Positions 10,013 through 18,234 of a stretch of DNA of 64,000 nucleotides are shown here, in pieces. Both the position numbers and the translations under genes were made by a program. Within the stretch, counting starts at the first letter, position 1. Each line of letters begins with the position of its first letter. This DNA comes from Clostridia bacterium (GTDB lineage Bacteria; Bacillota; Clostridia; Lachnospirales; Lachnospiraceae): positions 1-64,000 of the forward strand of contig CAJTAK010000002.1 in NCBI GenBank assembly GCA_910574255.1, given 5' to 3'. The notes under the pieces are model-generated. The model was not told the origin of the DNA and did not search any database. It saw only the letters and a list, made by a program, of their open reading frames with translations.

Positions 10013-10057
10013 TTGACAAATACATCGAGGTTCGATATAATATGCTTCGAACCTCGA
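10013..10057 (+). promoter_or_regulatory. padR promoter with autoregulatory operator
   Basis: TTGACA (10013-10018) and TATAAT (10036-10041) are separated by exactly 17 nt. The inverted repeat TCGAGGTTCGA (10025-10035) and TCGAACCTCGA (10047-10057) brackets the -10 box. A repressor bound there would block RNA polymerase; PadR proteins are dimers that usually control their own operon. Confidence 0.8.
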
Positions 10058-10083
10058 TATATCGAAGTAAGATAGGAGTACTT

Positions 10084-10407
10084 ATGGACAGCCGAATCAG
10101 ACGAATCTATGTACCTATGACAGAAAGCGGATTTTATATCTTATTCTGTCTGCAGCAGTCGCAGCATGGCTATGGAATCAGCCAGCAGGTCAGGCAGATG
10201 ACAGGAGGCGCTTTGACCATCAGCGCAGGTACGATGTACGGAACCCTCTCCAAAATGGAAAAGGACGGACTGATTGCCTTTGTGCGAGAGGAAGAAAAGC
10301 GAAAGCTTTATCAGATTACCGGGCTTGGACAGGAAATCTTAACTCTTGAGCTTCACCGCATCGAACGCCTGTATAAAAACAGTAAAGGAGAGAATGTAAA
10401 TGAATAA
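10084..10407 (+). CDS. PadR-family transcriptional regulator
   Basis: 107 residues: winged helix with FYILFCLQQSQHGYGISQQV and the signature SAGTMYGTLSKMEKDGLI. TAGGAG precedes the ATG at 10084; longer readings would start inside the promoter. It overlaps the DUF2812 gene by 8 nt, a common arrangement in Firmicutes where PadR represses a membrane-protein gene in response to an envelope or drug signal. Confidence 0.9.
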   Translation: MDSRIRRIYVPMTESGFYILFCLQQSQHGYGISQQVRQMTGGALTISAGTMYGTLSKMEKDGLIAFVREEEKRKLYQITGLGQEILTLELHRIERLYKNSKGENVNE

Positions 10408-10954
10408 CCGCAAGACCCTGATACGCTTTTTTACCATTTCCGATTATGAGGAAGAAGAAATCTGGCTTCGCAGTCAGCATCAAAATGGCTGGAAGCTGGT
10501 GAAAATGATTGTGCCATGTTTCTTTATTTTTGAAAGCTGTACCCCTGAGGATGTTGTCTACCGTCTGGATTATAAAAATAATACGGAAAACAGTGATTAT
10601 TTTCAAATCTTCCGGGACTATGGCTGGGAATATATTACACGCTGCACAGGATGGCTCTATTTCCGCAAGCCTGTGTCAGAGACAGATACGGAGCAGGATG
10701 CGGAGATTTTTTCCGATAACAATTCCCGCATTGAAATGGTAAACCACATTGTCAAAACCCGTATGCTTCCGCTGATATGCATTTTTTTCTGCTGTCTGTT
10801 CCCCTGCTTCGTTAACAGCATGGAGTATAGCCATCCTTTTGCGGATATGTTTACCATTCTAATATCCCTTCTGCTGATCATGTATCTTTACTTATTTATC
10901 CATTGCGGATTTAAGCTTCGGAAACTGAAAAATAAATATGGTGGTATGAGATAG
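10400..10954 (+). CDS. DUF2812-domain membrane protein
   Basis: 184 residues. The N-terminal ~95 form the DUF2812 domain (FFTISDYEEEEIWLRSQHQN, WEYITRCTGWLYFRK), followed by two transmembrane helices (~122-141 and ~149-170). It is coupled to padR by overlap, so it is probably the regulated target. Its function is unknown. Confidence 0.85.
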   Translation: MNNRKTLIRFFTISDYEEEEIWLRSQHQNGWKLVKMIVPCFFIFESCTPEDVVYRLDYKNNTENSDYFQIFRDYGWEYITRCTGWLYFRKPVSETDTEQDAEIFSDNNSRIEMVNHIVKTRMLPLICIFFCCLFPCFVNSMEYSHPFADMFTILISLLLIMYLYLFIHCGFKLRKLKNKYGGMR

Positions 10955-10969
10955 GGATTATTTGAATAA

Positions 10970-11021
10970 AAGCTGCCATTACTGACAACGGGGTACACAC
11001 CCTTGTCAGTAATGGCAGCTT
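10970..11021 (+). terminator. Strong hairpin after padR-DUF2812
   Basis: A 19-bp perfect stem (AAGCTGCCATTACTGACAA at 10970-10988 with its complement at 11003-11021) and a 14-nt loop. The stem is much longer than a minimal terminator, and the arm contains TTACTG as in other palindromes of this window, so it may be a repeat used as a bidirectional terminator. Confidence 0.75.
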
Positions 11022-11023
11022 CC

Positions 11024-11215
11024 TTAAAGTCTATCCTCACCAGCAGCATATTTATGGACAAGTACCTTTTCACCTGGAAATGTCTGAAATAATTCCTGCA
11101 TAACTTTGTCAAAATAAAGATTATTTGCCTGGAATTCTTCCCATGTTTCGATTTACCCAAAATACACTTCAGCCCACTGGAAATACTCATGTGCGGTAAA
11201 GTAATAAACAATAAT
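11024..11215 (-). pseudogene. Gene fragment with in-frame stop
   Basis: One minus-strand frame of 64 codons reads like protein (HEYFQWAEVYFG, then WEEFQANNLYFDKVMQELFQ, then TFPGEKVLVHKYAAGEDRL) but is broken by a TAA at 11153-11155 and lacks a start. I do not recognise the parent family. It ends against the hairpin at 11021. Confidence 0.45.
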
Positions 11216-11293
11216 TTAATTGACAGCTACCCATTATTCCGTATTTTTGGGGAAAGCATGAAATAAAGCTGAGATTAGAGCTTGCATTTCATC

Positions 11294-12208
11294 CTAATAC
11301 AATCCATTATATTTAGGCAGTGGATAATCCATTTCATAATTTCGACACAAATCAATAAAGGCTTTAGCTGATGAAGTAAGGAATTTTTCTTTATGATAGA
11401 CAATATGGAACTTTCGTTTGAAACTAAGTCCTTTTACATGGACAGCAACAACAAGTCCACGTTCTACTGGCCCGATCACCATACGATGTGGCAGTACGGC
11501 AATTCCAAGCCCGTTAATAACAGCATTTACTAAAGCCGTGGTACTCATGGCTTCCCAGATAGGGGAAACAGAAAATCCCGCTGCTTCAACTACCCGTTCA
11601 AAGGTTTCACGTGTGCCGCTTCCATGCTCACGAAGAAGGAATTTCTGTTGGCGAAATTCATCAACAGAAAGCAGCTGTCCCGGATAAAAGCCGCTGTTTG
11701 CAGGGCAGATAACAGTCAGACCGTCTTCCATATATTCCTCTGAAACCAAAGTCGATGTATGAGAAATACCCTCAATCAGTATAAAATCCAGTTCATTGTT
11801 CAATATTTTCTGTTCCAAATTCTCTGATGGACTAATGGTTACTTTTACCTCTGTACCGGGATAACGATTATAAAATGCTTTCACATAGCAAGGAAGAAAC
11901 TGTGAACCAATCGTTATGCTTGCCCCGATTCTTATAACGCCAAAAGAATCCCAATTTTTCATTCCTTTTTCCATATCGTCAAACATGGAGGTGATATGGG
12001 CAGAATACTCACAAAATCGTTGCCCCGCTTCTGTGATTTTAAGCCTTTTCCCAATTCTGTCAAATAGAGCCACACCATAATACTGTTCTAGTTCTTTGAT
12101 AGTAAGACTTACTGCGGGCTGTGTCATGTGGAGTTCTTTGGCTGCCTTTGTTGTATTGAAATTATTTATACAAACCGATAAGAAAATTTTCAAGTGCCGT
12201 ATTGTCAT
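11294..12208 (-). CDS. LysR-family transcriptional regulator
   Basis: 304 residues with an N-terminal winged helix (FNTTKAAKELHMTQPAVSLT) and a C-terminal periplasmic-binding-like effector domain. It is transcribed divergently from the two-gene chromate-type transporter at 12316, the usual position for its regulator. The effector is unknown. Confidence 0.9.
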   Translation of the reverse strand: MTIRHLKIFLSVCINNFNTTKAAKELHMTQPAVSLTIKELEQYYGVALFDRIGKRLKITEAGQRFCEYSAHITSMFDDMEKGMKNWDSFGVIRIGASITIGSQFLPCYVKAFYNRYPGTEVKVTISPSENLEQKILNNELDFILIEGISHTSTLVSEEYMEDGLTVICPANSGFYPGQLLSVDEFRQQKFLLREHGSGTRETFERVVEAAGFSVSPIWEAMSTTALVNAVINGLGIAVLPHRMVIGPVERGLVVAVHVKGLSFKRKFHIVYHKEKFLTSSAKAFIDLCRNYEMDYPLPKYNGLY

Positions 12209-12315
12209 ATTTCATCCCATTATTATATGTATTTTCTTATTATACAAATAAAATTATATTATTTTCCTTATCAAAAAGCAAGTGTTATACTTATGTGCAT
12301 AAGGAGGGAAGCACA

Positions 12316-12864
12316 TTGAAGCAAAAAAGATTTTTAAAGCTGTTTTTATCTACCTTTCAGTTAAGTGCCTGTACGTTCGGTGGTGGATTTGTAATTATTC
12401 CTTTAATGCAGAAAAAATTTGTTGATGAGCTACACTGGATAGATAAACAGGAAATGATGGACTTGACAGCAATCGCACAATCCTCACCTGGTGCAATCGC
12501 AGTCAATGCATCTATTCTTGTAGGGTATCATGTAGCAGGAGTGATTGGGGCTTTGATAACGGTATTGGGAACGGTGCTGCCGCCACTCATCATTATTTCT
12601 GTCATTTCCCTTTTCTATACTGCATTTCGTGATAATGTAATTGTCAACATGGCTATGACAGGTATGCTTGCAGGAGTAGCTGCTGTAATTTGCGATGTAG
12701 TAATCACAATGGGAAAAAGTATTTTCCAAAAAAAACGGGTTCTGCCGATTATTGTTTTATTTGCATCTTTTGTTGCTGTCCGTTTCATGAAAGTCAACAT
12801 TATACTGATTATTTTAATCTGTGCCGTAATTGGTGCAGTTGATACTTTGTATCTTGGCAGGTAA
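12316..12864 (+). CDS. chrA1: Chromate transporter family protein, first half
   Basis: 182 residues from TTG 12316 with AAGGAGGG at 12301-12308. It is one half-size CHR domain with the conserved FGGGFVIIPLMQ and SSPGAIAVNASILVGY segments and about five to six helices. Half-size CHR proteins work as pairs with opposite topology. CHR proteins are best known for chromate or sulfate-linked anion efflux; in an anaerobe the physiological substrate is uncertain. Confidence 0.88.
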   Translation: MKQKRFLKLFLSTFQLSACTFGGGFVIIPLMQKKFVDELHWIDKQEMMDLTAIAQSSPGAIAVNASILVGYHVAGVIGALITVLGTVLPPLIIISVISLFYTAFRDNVIVNMAMTGMLAGVAAVICDVVITMGKSIFQKKRVLPIIVLFASFVAVRFMKVNIILIILICAVIGAVDTLYLGR

Positions 12865-12875
12865 GGGAGGCAGAC

Positions 12876-13439
12876 ATGATTTATTTGGAACTGTTATGGA
12901 GTTTCTTCCAAATTGGGTTGTTTAGTATAGGCGGTGGTTATGCTGCCATGCCGCTGATTCAAAATCAAGTTGTTGATGTTCACCCGTGGCTGACTATGAC
13001 CCAATTTGCAGATATTATGGCGATTGCTGAAATGACACCAGGACCGATTGCTGTCAATTCAGCAACCTTTGTAGGGATTCAAGTTGGAGGAATTCTGGGA
13101 GCGATTATAGCCACCGTAGGCTGTATTCTTCCGTCTTGTGTGATTGTAATGACGCTTGCCTATATTTATTACCGTTTTCGTGAATTAAAAACGGTACAGG
13201 GGGTACTTGCAGGTCTTCGCCCTGCTGTTGCAGCCATGATTGCATCTGCTGGTATTACCTTAATAATCATGTCTTTTTACGGGGAAAGAATCCTGCCGGT
13301 TGATTTGAGTGGAATCAACATAATTTCCGTAATTATTTTTGCCGTTGGCTTTTGGGTTTTGAGGAACTGGAAAGTAAATCCCATTTATGTGATGTTGGGG
13401 GCAGGTATAGCCGGAGTATTGCTGTATTCCATTGTTTGA
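12876..13439 (+). CDS. chrA2: Chromate transporter family protein, second half
   Basis: 187 residues with FSIGGGYAAMPLIQ and MTPGPIAVNSATFVGIQ, the second half-size CHR domain. It starts 11 nt after its partner with GGGAGG. The pair would assemble a full transporter in the membrane. The downstream gene follows at 16 nt, so all three are probably one operon under the divergent LysR protein. Confidence 0.88.
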   Translation: MIYLELLWSFFQIGLFSIGGGYAAMPLIQNQVVDVHPWLTMTQFADIMAIAEMTPGPIAVNSATFVGIQVGGILGAIIATVGCILPSCVIVMTLAYIYYRFRELKTVQGVLAGLRPAVAAMIASAGITLIIMSFYGERILPVDLSGINIISVIIFAVGFWVLRNWKVNPIYVMLGAGIAGVLLYSIV

Positions 13440-13455
13440 TGCGAGGAGGTATAGC

Positions 13456-13980
13456 ATGAAGTACATAATGAAAGCAGGAACTTTATACTTCAATGATATC
13501 GTGTCAGCCCAAATAAAAGGTGCTTTTATAGGTTCGGGAAAAAAGATATATTCTGCAAACGGTTCAATACTTATGCATACTGATATAGCAAACTTAGAGG
13601 TTCCACCAAATGAAATGGGAAATGTCCGTTACCGTCAATATATCTTGTTTGACAGTAGTGATAATATATGTGCAGTTGCAAATCCAGACTATGCAGTGGG
13701 TGATGACCCAACTGTAGTTGGCTGGCCCTTATGCCGTATGCCGAGAGTAGACCATGCAAGGGTTATATATGATAAAAACGAATATTTGCTGGTAATGCAA
13801 AACGACCAAAATTATTTATTATCCGACAAGTTCAGCAAAGCAGTTATTCAAATTTTCCACCGGGGATTAGTCGGAGGCTGGAACATAGAAGTTATGAACA
13901 ATTTTGCTCCAGAAATAATATGCGGTATTTTTGTGTTCTGCAAGTATATTGAGCAGGAAAATGAATTTTTAGTAGTATAA
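13456..13980 (+). CDS. Uncharacterised protein, possibly tubby/LURP-one-like beta fold
   Basis: 174 residues from ATG 13456 with GAGGAGG upstream. It contains alternating beta-strand-like segments (RYRQYILFDSSDNICAVANP, EYLLVMQNDQNYLL) and IIxxxGLVGGW-type turns, reminiscent of tubby C-terminal/LURP-one proteins; that is a weak structural guess. No signal peptide or membrane segment. It is the third gene of the chromate-transporter operon. Confidence 0.65.
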   Translation: MKYIMKAGTLYFNDIVSAQIKGAFIGSGKKIYSANGSILMHTDIANLEVPPNEMGNVRYRQYILFDSSDNICAVANPDYAVGDDPTVVGWPLCRMPRVDHARVIYDKNEYLLVMQNDQNYLLSDKFSKAVIQIFHRGLVGGWNIEVMNNFAPEIICGIFVFCKYIEQENEFLVV

Positions 13981-13981
13981 A

Positions 13982-14098
13982 AGAGGCGATATAGTTGCAA
14001 CAGTACATGATAGAAAATCTTTTACCAATCAAGAAGCATTTGAAAATATCGTTACAGATTCTTCCAAGCAGTCTATCCCCTATGCAATGAAGAATTAG
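13982..14098 (+). pseudogene. Possible serine-recombinase fragment
   Basis: A 38-codon frame contains VHDRKSFTNQEAFENIVTDS, which resembles the region of large serine recombinases just before the LDRFAR motif, then stops at TAG 14096-14098. It is too short to be sure; it could be chance. Confidence 0.25.
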
Positions 14099-14139
14099 GT
14101 GAATGGCATCAACTTATGGAAAGTATCCTTTTGTATTGT

Positions 14140-14159
14140 GGGGAGCGCTCCCGCTCCCC
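14140..14159 (-). terminator. GC-rich hairpin after the anti-sigma gene
   Basis: GGGGAGC (14140-14146) pairs with GCTCCCC (14153-14159), directly after the minus-strand stop at 14169. The trailing sequence is A/C-rich rather than a U-run, so termination is unproven. Confidence 0.5.
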
Positions 14160-14168
14160 GGCACGCCG

Positions 14169-15182
14169 CTAATCAGTCAACGGAAAAGTCACCTGCCAAT
14201 TGCCCTTTATGGGTCCGCTGCTGCATGTCCAGAATTCCCCCCACATTTCATAGCTGTCTAAACCATCAGCAGGTATGGGAAAAATATACTCCTGATAATT
14301 ATCTCTTCCATCCTCATCCCGAAAGCTGACACTATACTGATCATAGACAGCTTCCCCATTTTCATTTTTCAAATAAATTCTGCCATGGTTATCTGTCTCA
14401 AGAATATCAGCGTATCGCACCTGTACATGCAGCTCATTATCCAGAATTCCATATCCGGTTAAGGCAACACCCTTTTCCAGAACAACTGCGGATTCCTCAT
14501 CCGGTTCCATAAGCCGTATCTTATCTTCCTCCAAAGAATCCAGATCCATTCCGCCATATCCGCTGATATCAGGATTCGCCTTAAAATTATTTATCACCGG
14601 TAATTCCACTAAGTCTATTGTCTCAAGCTTCAAATCGCTGTGTTTCTTTCCAACCAGGATTTCTCCGACTGAAAACGTAATCTTGTCCCCGGGAATCAGC
14701 ACTTCATTCATCTGCTCAATCTCCAGCATAAATGTGGCCGTTGCAGTTTCCTCATCATATCCAGCGAAAAAGCAGCCTCCCCTTTGGTCATACGGCGTAT
14801 GAATGCTGTAACTGTCAAATAAGTCTGCGGTCTCATCAAGGCGGTTTCCTTTTACGTCCTGCATAGACACTAAGATTGTGGCCTTATGACCCTCAATATT
14901 TGCCGCCGCCACCTCCATCTTAATCCCATTATCCTCACAGGAAATCCTGACAGGTTTTAATTTCTGAGCAGCAGATGGAGAAATCATATATAATAACTCA
15001 TACGCAATTTTATTATCCCCAGCCGCTAAAACCGGCACCGCAGAGCCAAAGCAGACACATATGCATGCAGCAGCTGCCCATTTTTTCCACCTGGCGGGCT
15101 TTCGTGCTTTATAAGTATCAGCCTCTTCTAAATACTTTGGTTGAATTTCTGATATCCCATGATACAAATCCTCTACCGTCAT
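14169..15182 (-). CDS. Anti-sigma factor-like membrane protein (DUF4179 type)
   Basis: 337 residues: a short cytoplasmic N-terminus (~1-34), one transmembrane helix (~35-53, WAAAACICVCFGSAVPVLAA), then a large extracellular beta-rich region. Its start overlaps the sigma-factor stop (ATGA), the classic sigma/anti-sigma coupling. It probably holds the sigma factor at the membrane until an envelope signal. Whether regulated proteolysis is used cannot be told. Confidence 0.8.
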   Translation of the reverse strand: MTVEDLYHGISEIQPKYLEEADTYKARKPARWKKWAAAACICVCFGSAVPVLAAGDNKIAYELLYMISPSAAQKLKPVRISCEDNGIKMEVAAANIEGHKATILVSMQDVKGNRLDETADLFDSYSIHTPYDQRGGCFFAGYDEETATATFMLEIEQMNEVLIPGDKITFSVGEILVGKKHSDLKLETIDLVELPVINNFKANPDISGYGGMDLDSLEEDKIRLMEPDEESAVVLEKGVALTGYGILDNELHVQVRYADILETDNHGRIYLKNENGEAVYDQYSVSFRDEDGRDNYQEYIFPIPADGLDSYEMWGEFWTCSSGPIKGNWQVTFPLTD

Positions 15183-15736
15183 ACGCTTACCCCTTTTCTG
15201 TATAAAAACATTTTCAATTTTTTTCTTAATTTCAGCATCCTTTGTGCCATTTGATTTTCCGTGCAGCCAATTTCTTTTGCCAATTTCTTTACTGCATCAC
15301 CATAATAGTACCTTTTGACAAACAGAACCCGATCCTCTTTCGGAAGCTCTCCCAGCCAATTATTTATCCATTCCGCCAATTGCTGATGAGCAAAATTTTC
15401 TTCCACATCGAAATCAGAGGGAATGCATTCTTCCAGTTCATCAAAAAGCATTTCCATTCCTTTGTATCTCTTTTTCGCATGATTTGCCCTGTATTGGCTG
15501 ATTGCCGTGTCTCTCACAAGCTTTCCGAGAAACGCCTTTAAGGACACCGGAATAACCGGTGGAATCTTATTCCATGATAAATGCCAGATATCATTTACGC
15601 ACTCTTCCGCATCTTCCCGGACAGTAAGGATATTCTTCGCAATGCCGAAACAATAGGAGCCATACTTATTCTGTGCTTCTTTTAGCGCCTTTTCATTGCG
15701 TTCAAGGTACCATTTAATAATCTGTTCATCCTCCAC
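15179..15736 (-). CDS. ECF-type RNA polymerase sigma factor
   Basis: 185 residues with sigma region 2 (ILTVREDAEECVNDIWHLSW) and region 4 (LPKEDRVLFVKRYYYG, KLAKEIGCTENQMAQRMLKL). Region 3 is absent, as usual for ECF factors. It is coupled by overlap to the membrane anti-sigma gene and probably activates its own promoter. Confidence 0.92.
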   Translation of the reverse strand: MEDEQIIKWYLERNEKALKEAQNKYGSYCFGIAKNILTVREDAEECVNDIWHLSWNKIPPVIPVSLKAFLGKLVRDTAISQYRANHAKKRYKGMEMLFDELEECIPSDFDVEENFAHQQLAEWINNWLGELPKEDRVLFVKRYYYGDAVKKLAKEIGCTENQMAQRMLKLRKKLKMFLYRKGVSV

Positions 15737-15930
15737 CTGCAGTCTCCTTTCTCAAAAATTTGAGTTTCTTCACATATATAGCCGCAAAATAGGGAACAAT
15801 ATTGTGGGAATTTTGTTTTTTTGTTCATTTTTTTCACATTATACAGTATCCAGTATGATTCTAAAAGAAAAAGACGGACCAGAATTGTTGACTGTCAGCC
15901 CTTAAATCAAGTATACTGAATATCTTTTCC

Positions 15931-16030
15931 AACTTTCACGTATGAAACTTTGTCTATTCTAAAAGTTTCTAACTTACAAGTCTGAAAATATATTATTTTA
16001 TTAATTTTCTGACTTTCAAGTCCGAAATAA
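15931..16030 (+). promoter_or_regulatory. Three 40-bp-spaced repeats and promoter of the DUF4143 gene
   Basis: AACTTTCACG (15931), AACTTACAAG (15971) and GACTTTCAAG (16011) recur at exactly 40-bp intervals, each followed by T-x-y-GAAA. The core ACTT-nn-AAGT is palindromic. A probable promoter follows: TTGCTT (16031-16036), 16 nt, TATAAT (16053-16058). The rest of the 15737-15930 interval shows only AT-rich promoter-like sequence. Confidence 0.5.
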
Positions 16031-16085
16031 TTGCTTTTTTCGGTTTTTGGGGTATAATAAGGATAAGAGCTTTAGGAGGTGCGCC

Positions 16086-17321
16086 ATGGTTGAACTTATA
16101 AATCGCCCTAAATATTTAAATCAGCTTATCCAAAACAAAGATGTGGATCTGGTCAAAATCGTCACCGGTATCCGCAGATGCGGAAAATCATCCCTGCTGG
16201 ATCTGTTTCACCAGTATCTGTCCGACAATGGAGTGGCTGATTCCAATATCATTCATATGAACCTGGAATCCCTGCGCTATCGGAATCTTTCTGATTACCT
16301 TGCTTTCTATGACTACGTCAGTGAGCGCATTCCGAAAGGACAAAAGACCTATCTGATTTTTGATGAACTTCAAGCTGTGGAGCATTGGGAAAAGGCCGTG
16401 GAATCGTTTCGCCTTGATTTTGATGTAGATATCTACATTACCGGCTCCAATGCCTACTTGCTTTCTACGGAGTTTTCTACGCTGCTGTCCGGCAGATACG
16501 TGGAAATCCGTATGCTGCCGCTGTCCTTTCAGGAATTTTTGACTTTCTACGAATTTGCCCCCTCTGTCACGGCGGAAGAAAAGTTCCAGAGGTATCTCCA
16601 GTTTGGCGGTATGCCGATTTTGAGAGAATATCACTTCAATGAGGCAAGAAGCAATCAGGCGCTGGAGGGTATTTACTCCACCGTTGTACTGCGTGATATT
16701 CTCCAGCGAAACAATCAGGCGGATCAGGGAATCCTGCAAAAAATCGTGCTGTTTCTTTGCTCCAATATTGGCAGCATTACCTCTCCCAACAGCATCGGCA
16801 ATGTTCTGTCCAATGAGGGCGACATTCAAAATGGAAAAGGCAAAAATATCGCAGGAAAAACCATAGATAAATACATTTCCATGCTGCACAGCGCATTTAT
16901 CTTCTACTCTGTTGGAAGATATGATGTAAAAGGCAAGCAATTGTTGAAAACATTAGGAAAGAACTACATCATTGATATGGGATTTCGCAACATGCTCCTG
17001 GGCTATCGAGACGGGGATCGGGGCCATATTATCGAAAACATCGTGTTCCTGGAACTGATTCGGCGTGACTACCGTGTCTCTATTGGAAAGGTGGGAGAAA
17101 CAGAAGTTGACTTTGTGGCCGAAAAACCCAATGACAAGCTGTATATTCAGGTAACAGAAAGCATGCTGTCACCTGAAACCCGTGAACGGGAACTCAGACC
17201 ATTGCGCCTGATACCTGATAATTACGAGAAAATTGTATTGTCCATGGATAGAAGCTATATTAATTCCTATGACGGAATCAAGTCCCTGTACTTGATTGAC
17301 TGGCTGTTATGTGAAACATAA
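16086..17321 (+). CDS. ATP-binding protein, AAA_14/DUF4143 family
   Basis: 411 residues from ATG 16086 with AGGAGGT at 16074-16080. Walker A is GIRRCGKSSLL (~residue 30); Walker B-like YLIFDELQ. The C-terminal DUF4143 part (FLELIRRDYRVSIGKVGETE VDFV split across the nuclease-like core) resembles a PD-(D/E)XK fold. The family is common in Bacteroidetes and Firmicutes; its role is not settled. It stands alone with its own repeat-bearing promoter. Confidence 0.88.
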   Translation: MVELINRPKYLNQLIQNKDVDLVKIVTGIRRCGKSSLLDLFHQYLSDNGVADSNIIHMNLESLRYRNLSDYLAFYDYVSERIPKGQKTYLIFDELQAVEHWEKAVESFRLDFDVDIYITGSNAYLLSTEFSTLLSGRYVEIRMLPLSFQEFLTFYEFAPSVTAEEKFQRYLQFGGMPILREYHFNEARSNQALEGIYSTVVLRDILQRNNQADQGILQKIVLFLCSNIGSITSPNSIGNVLSNEGDIQNGKGKNIAGKTIDKYISMLHSAFIFYSVGRYDVKGKQLLKTLGKNYIIDMGFRNMLLGYRDGDRGHIIENIVFLELIRRDYRVSIGKVGETEVDFVAEKPNDKLYIQVTESMLSPETRERELRPLRLIPDNYEKIVLSMDRSYINSYDGIKSLYLIDWLLCET

Positions 17322-17445
17322 GGACTAAAATCCCTATATCATATCTTGCTCATTTTTATTGATATATTTCTTATCAAAACGTATGATGATATCAGAGATA
17401 GGAAACCATCACCAGGAGAGCTTCTGCCAGACAGTGGGAGACTTT

Positions 17446-17485
17446 AAAATCAAAGGGTAGCGCTATGAGTACCCCTTGATTTTTT
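17446..17485 (+). terminator. Intrinsic terminator
   Basis: AAAATCAAAGGGTA (17446-17459) pairs with TACCCCTTGATTTT (17470-17483) with one mismatch, followed by TTTTTTCTTT. It is 125 nt after the ATPase gene and probably ends that transcript. Confidence 0.75.
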
Positions 17486-17543
17486 CTTTGCAGGAATCAC
17501 TTCCCGATCTTCATCCGTGGAACCGAAATGAAAGGGAATATGA

Positions 17544-17681
17544 AAGCTGATCAATATGATCCCTGATGCAAAAATTTATATTTTCCCTCAGGGCGGACAT
17601 TCCGCCATATTAACAAACGCAGAAGCATTTGCACAGTTAATTCAAGACTTTTTGCGGTCAGACACCCCTGATCACCAATAA
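17544..17681 (+). pseudogene. C-terminal remnant of an alpha/beta hydrolase
   Basis: 45 codons ending at TAA 17679-17681 read IPDAKIYIFPQGGHSAILTN and AEAFAQLIQDFL, typical of the last strand, catalytic histidine (GGHSA) and final helix of alpha/beta hydrolases. No N-terminal part or start exists upstream (stop at 17541). The remaining bases from 17321 to 17860 hold only the terminator and the BlaI operator. Confidence 0.7.
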
Positions 17682-17797
17682 GACGCTTGCCTCCTTATTT
17701 CCTGACACTTCCTGGTTTTCATTATTACCCGCAGCATAAAAAGCAAAAACACAACTTTTTAAAAATTTCTTAAATTTCCCTCCCCATATTGCGCTTT

Positions 17798-17846
17798 CAC
17801 CTACAACATGTTAATATAACCATACACCTACAAAGCGTTAATATAA
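17798..17846 (+). promoter_or_regulatory. Paired BlaI-type operator and promoter
   Basis: Two 22-bp direct copies starting CACCTACAA and ending GTTAATATAA lie at 17798-17819 and 17825-17846, 27 bp apart. The first contains ACATGT. Copy 2 ends 3 nt before the AAGGAGG ribosome site, so a bound regulator would shut both genes. Confidence 0.65.
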
Positions 17847-17859
17847 AAAGGAGGACAAC

Positions 17860-18234
17860 ATGGCACAGCAAATTTCCGAATCCGAACTGATACTCATGAA
17901 AATCATCTGGAAAAATGAGGGATCCTCTTTATACTCTCTCATCATGGAAGAACTGGAAAAAGACAAAAACGAATGGAAGAACAACACCGTACTCACCCTG
18001 CTCTCCCGCCTGGTAGAAAAAAAGTTCCTGAAAATAAAGAAAATAGGCAGGCGGAACGAATATACGGCAACTGTAACAGAGGCAGAATACCAGGCCATGC
18101 AGACTCACAGATTTCTTGACAAAGTCTATGGAGGAAACGTTAAAAATCTGGTATCAACCCTATTGCGGCAGGACATTCTTTCGGCAGACGAATTAAAAGA
18201 GATTGAAACCTTTTGGAGAAACGAAAATGAATGA
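17860..18234 (+). CDS. blaI: BlaI/MecI/CopY-family repressor
   Basis: 124 residues: winged helix ~1-75 (ILMKIIWKNEG, WKNNTVLTLLSRLVEKKFLK) and C-terminal dimerisation helices. The family represses target genes until cleaved by a partner M56 metalloprotease, which here overlaps by 8 nt. No beta-lactamase is adjacent, so the name indicates family only. Confidence 0.9.
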   Translation: MAQQISESELILMKIIWKNEGSSLYSLIMEELEKDKNEWKNNTVLTLLSRLVEKKFLKIKKIGRRNEYTATVTEAEYQAMQTHRFLDKVYGGNVKNLVSTLLRQDILSADELKEIETFWRNENE

